From contig NZ_JPRF03000041.1 in NCBI RefSeq assembly GCF_001188955.3, forward strand, positions 1 through 61,152: a stretch of DNA of 61,152 nucleotides, written 5' to 3'. This document shows, one piece after another, positions 58,920 through 61,152 of the stretch; position 1 is the stretch's first letter, and every line of letters starts with the position of its first letter. The notes beneath the pieces were generated by a model. The model had not been told where the DNA came from. It made no database searches and worked only from the letters and a program-made list of their open reading frames with translations. Source of the stretch: Kitasatospora aureofaciens. GTDB lineage: Bacteria; Actinomycetota; Actinomycetes; Streptomycetales; Streptomycetaceae. The position numbers were made by a program, and so were the translations under genes.

Positions 58920-60443
58920 TTGAGCAAGCACATCATTCACTGGATCGGCGGCAAGCCGGTGGCCACCGCCGGTGCGGCGCCCCGTCGCGGTGACGTCTTC
59001 GACCCGGCCACCGGCCAGGTCGCCGGCCAGGTCGACTTCGCCGGGATCGCCGAGGTCGACCAGGCCGTGGCCGCCGCGGCCTCGGCCTTCACCCAGTGGC
59101 GCAACGCCTCGGTGGCCAGGCGGACCACGGTGCTCTTCGCCTTCCGCGAGCTGCTGAACGCCCGCCGGGACGAGCTGGCCTCGATCATCGTGTCCGAGCA
59201 CGGCAAGGTGCACTCCGACGCGCTCGGCGAGATCGCCCGCGGCCTGGAGGTCGTCGAGTACGCCTGCGGCATCCCGCAGCTGATCAAGGGCGGCTTCACC
59301 GAGCAGGCCTCCACCGGCATCGACGTCTACTCGATCCGCCAGCCGCTCGGCCCGGTCGCGATCATCTCGCCGTTCAACTTCCCGGCCATGGTGCCGATGT
59401 GGTTCTTCCCGATCGCCATCGCGGCCGGCAACACAGTCGTGCTGAAGCCCTCGGAGAAGGACCCGTCGGCGGCCAACTTCCTGGCCGAGCTGTGGAAGGA
59501 GGCCGGGCTGCCGGACGGTGTCTTCAACGTGGTGCACGGTGACAAGGTCTCCGTCGACCGTCTGCTGGAGCACCCGGACATCAAGTCCGTCAGCTTCGTC
59601 GGCTCCACCCCGATCGCCCGCTACGTCTACGAGACCGGCACCCGCTACGGCAAGCGTGTGCAGGCCCTGGGCGGTGCCAAGAACCACATGCTGGTGCTGC
59701 CCGACGCCGACCTCGACCTGGCCGCCGACGCCGCCGTCAACGCCGGCTTCGGTGCGGCCGGCGAGCGTTGCATGGCCGTCTCCGTCCTGGTCGCCGTCGA
59801 CCCGATCGGTGACGAGCTGGTCGACAAGATCAAGCAGCGGATCGCCACCCTGAAGGTCGGCCCCGGCTGCAACGGCGACTCCGAGATGGGCCCGCTGGTC
59901 ACCGGCCAGCACCGCGACAAGGTCACCTCCTACGTCGAGTCCGGTGTCGCCGACGGTGCCGAACTCGCCGTGGACGGCCGCAAGCACCCGATCGCCCCCG
60001 AGGACCGGAACGGCAGCCCGACCAGCGACGGCTTCTGGCTCGGCCCCACGCTGTTCGATCACGTGAAGCCCGGCATGTCCGTCTACAACGACGAGATCTT
60101 CGGTCCGGTGCTCTCCGTCGTGCGCGTCGCCTCCTACGAGGAGGGCCTGGCGCTGATCAACGCCAACCCGTACGGCAACGGCACCGCCCTCTTCACCAAC
60201 GACGGCGGCGCGGCCCGGCGCTTCCAGTTCGAGGTGGAGGTCGGCATGGTCGGCATCAACGTGCCGATCCCGGTGCCGGTCGCCTACTACTCCTTCGGCG
60301 GCTGGAAGGCCTCGCTGTTCGGCGACGCCCACGCGTACGGCCCGGACGGCGTGCAGTTCTTCACCCGGGGCAAGGCCGTCACCCAGCGCTGGCTGGACCC
60401 GTCGCACGGCGGCATCAACCTCGGCTTCCCCACCAACAGCTGA
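58920..60443 (+). CDS. mmsA: CoA-acylating methylmalonate-semialdehyde dehydrogenase-type enzyme
   Basis: A 507-residue aldehyde dehydrogenase of the MmsA/IolA class. This class makes acyl-CoA from methylmalonate or malonate semialdehyde in valine, beta-alanine or inositol breakdown. Class features: VEYACGIPQLIKGGFTEQAS, SPFNFPAMVPMWFFPIAIA, nucleophile Cys in AAGERCMAVSVL, and GINVPIPVPVAYYSFGGWK. The start is a TTG at 58920 (SKHIIHWIGGKPV) with GGAGG nine bases upstream; the only earlier start, GTG 58881, has no such site. It links to beta-alanine from polyamine breakdown by inference only. A long terminator follows. Confidence 0.9.
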   Translation: MSKHIIHWIGGKPVATAGAAPRRGDVFDPATGQVAGQVDFAGIAEVDQAVAAAASAFTQWRNASVARRTTVLFAFRELLNARRDELASIIVSEHGKVHSDALGEIARGLEVVEYACGIPQLIKGGFTEQASTGIDVYSIRQPLGPVAIISPFNFPAMVPMWFFPIAIAAGNTVVLKPSEKDPSAANFLAELWKEAGLPDGVFNVVHGDKVSVDRLLEHPDIKSVSFVGSTPIARYVYETGTRYGKRVQALGGAKNHMLVLPDADLDLAADAAVNAGFGAAGERCMAVSVLVAVDPIGDELVDKIKQRIATLKVGPGCNGDSEMGPLVTGQHRDKVTSYVESGVADGAELAVDGRKHPIAPEDRNGSPTSDGFWLGPTLFDHVKPGMSVYNDEIFGPVLSVVRVASYEEGLALINANPYGNGTALFTNDGGAARRFQFEVEVGMVGINVPIPVPVAYYSFGGWKASLFGDAHAYGPDGVQFFTRGKAVTQRWLDPSHGGINLGFPTNS

Positions 60444-60455
60444 GCCCGCTGGCGA

Positions 60456-60491
60456 GGCCGGCCGGACCCCTCCCCGGGGGTCCGGCCGGCC
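60456..60491 (+). terminator. Terminator after the MmsA-type gene
   Basis: A perfect 15-bp stem (60456-60470 with 60477-60491), loop TCCCCG, then CCTTCT. It insulates the rRNA promoters. Confidence 0.85.
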
Positions 60492-61085
60492 CCTTCTGCA
60501 CGTCGTTTGCATCCGGGAGCGGAAGCGCGTACAGTCCTTCGAGCTGCCTGGCAGGGAGCACCGGACACGCGTCTGCGCGGACGGTCCCGGGGCAGCCAAT
60601 CCTCTGAAACACCACTTCCGGTTCGCGCCGGTCGTTTCGCTTTCGCGTATCGGCTCGGTGCTTATTGGGCGTGCTCGTTTTATCGGATTGCAGTCGGACT
60701 CGGCTGGATTCGCTTTTCGGAGCGGGGATCGGCTAGAGTTTGAAACGTCGGACGGGGCGTCAAGCCGCAGAAGACACCAGCGAGTTGGATGACGAAGCCC
60801 CGGAAAACGGAGCGGAAAACATCTGATAAGCTGGAAACACGAAAGAACGAAGCGCCCGGAGGGCCCGCTGGAAGGCGGTCCGAAGGAAGCGTCCGTTCCT
60901 TGAGAACTCAACAGCGTGCCAAAAGTCAACGCCAGATATGTTGACATCCCCGGCCTCGATCGTCTGATCAAGGTTGGAGATTCCTTTTGAAACAAACACT
61001 AGCGAGGACGCAGTGCGCGGGACCGCCCTATTCCGGTGGTTGCCGTGCCGCTCAACGCGGGTGTGGACCCGATTACGGGTAAACA
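60492..61085 (+). promoter_or_regulatory. rRNA operon promoter and leader region
   Basis: About 600 bases before 16S rRNA. It has one good promoter (60507-60535), a TAGAGT hexamer at 60734-60739 and TAAGCT at 60827-60832, fitting several promoters in series as known for Streptomyces rrn operons. The leader has a palindrome TTGAGAACTCAA (60900-60911) and a GTCAAC/GTTGAC stem (60925-60930 with 60940-60945), both conserved in actinomycete rrn leaders. Confidence 0.75.
60507..60535 (+). promoter_or_regulatory. rrn promoter with -35 TTGCAT and -10 TACAGT
   Basis: TTGCAT at 60507-60512 and TACAGT at 60530-60535 are 17 bp apart, an ideal spacing for the vegetative sigma factor. It is the most upstream of the rrn promoter candidates. 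Confidence 0.6.
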
Positions 61086-61152
61086 TTCACGGAGAGTTTG
61101 ATCCTGGCTCAGGACGAACGCTGGCGGCGTGCTTAACACATGCAAGTCGAAC
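61086..61152 (+). rRNA. 16S ribosomal RNA, 5' end
   Basis: The first 67 bases of 16S rRNA. It contains AGAGTTTGATCCTGGCTCAG (61093-61112), the universal 5' priming region, and the actinobacterial GGCGTGCTTAACACATGC. The gene continues past the window. The exact mature 5' end is set by analogy (TTCACGGAGAG). Confidence 0.96.

Overview
The window is high-GC actinobacterial DNA. whiG, nsdA, four tandem type I signal peptidases, many GTG starts and the gene order smc-ftsY-nsdA-amtB-glnK-glnD-ffh place it in the Streptomycetaceae (Streptomyces or Kitasatospora). This is chromosomal core, not a mobile island. I saw no transposase, integrase, tRNA or CRISPR array.

Layout. 1-12.2 kb: end of smc, the SRP receptor gene ftsY, a small prim-pol-like gene on the minus strand, the developmental regulator nsdA, the nitrogen operon amtB-glnK-glnD with a GlnR-type box in front, then ffh and an acetyltransferase. 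12.3-17.8 kb: an ftsH paralogue, a methyltransferase divergent from an archaeal/eukaryotic-type prolyl-tRNA synthetase, and a SprT-like zinc protein. 18.3-21.1 kb: rpsP-khpA, a strong terminator, then rimM-trmD-rplS. 21.1-29.8 kb: four lepB-type signal peptidases, a Nudix hydrolase, a DUF2469 protein, a YraN-family nuclease-like protein, a ComM-type AAA+ protein and dprA. 30-32.7 kb: whiG, a TetR regulator and a secreted M23 protein. 33.3-39.5 kb: rpsB, tsf, pyrH, frr, cdsA and rlmN. 39.6-41.5 kb: a two-gene ABC exporter-like pair with a degenerate ATPase.

41.7-57.3 kb is a polyamine/GABA-type catabolic and uptake locus. An Lrp regulator and a class III aminotransferase diverge from an aldehyde dehydrogenase, a second class III aminotransferase and a Tat-lipoprotein binding protein. 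A PucR-type regulator then diverges from a second aldehyde dehydrogenase, a second binding protein, an ABC ATPase, two permeases and an FAD amine oxidase. Import, deamination by transaminase or oxidase, and aldehyde oxidation are thus encoded together under two local regulators.

57.4-60.4 kb: a second small prim-pol-like protein, an AbiEii-type nucleotidyltransferase relative without the usual acidic pair, and an MmsA-type dehydrogenase. The window ends in the leader and first bases of a 16S rRNA gene.

Many genes have clear Shine-Dalgarno sites. Several (ftsH, proS, the TetR gene, the second aminotransferase) instead have a TANNNT hexamer 6-7 nt before the start codon, the layout of leaderless transcripts.
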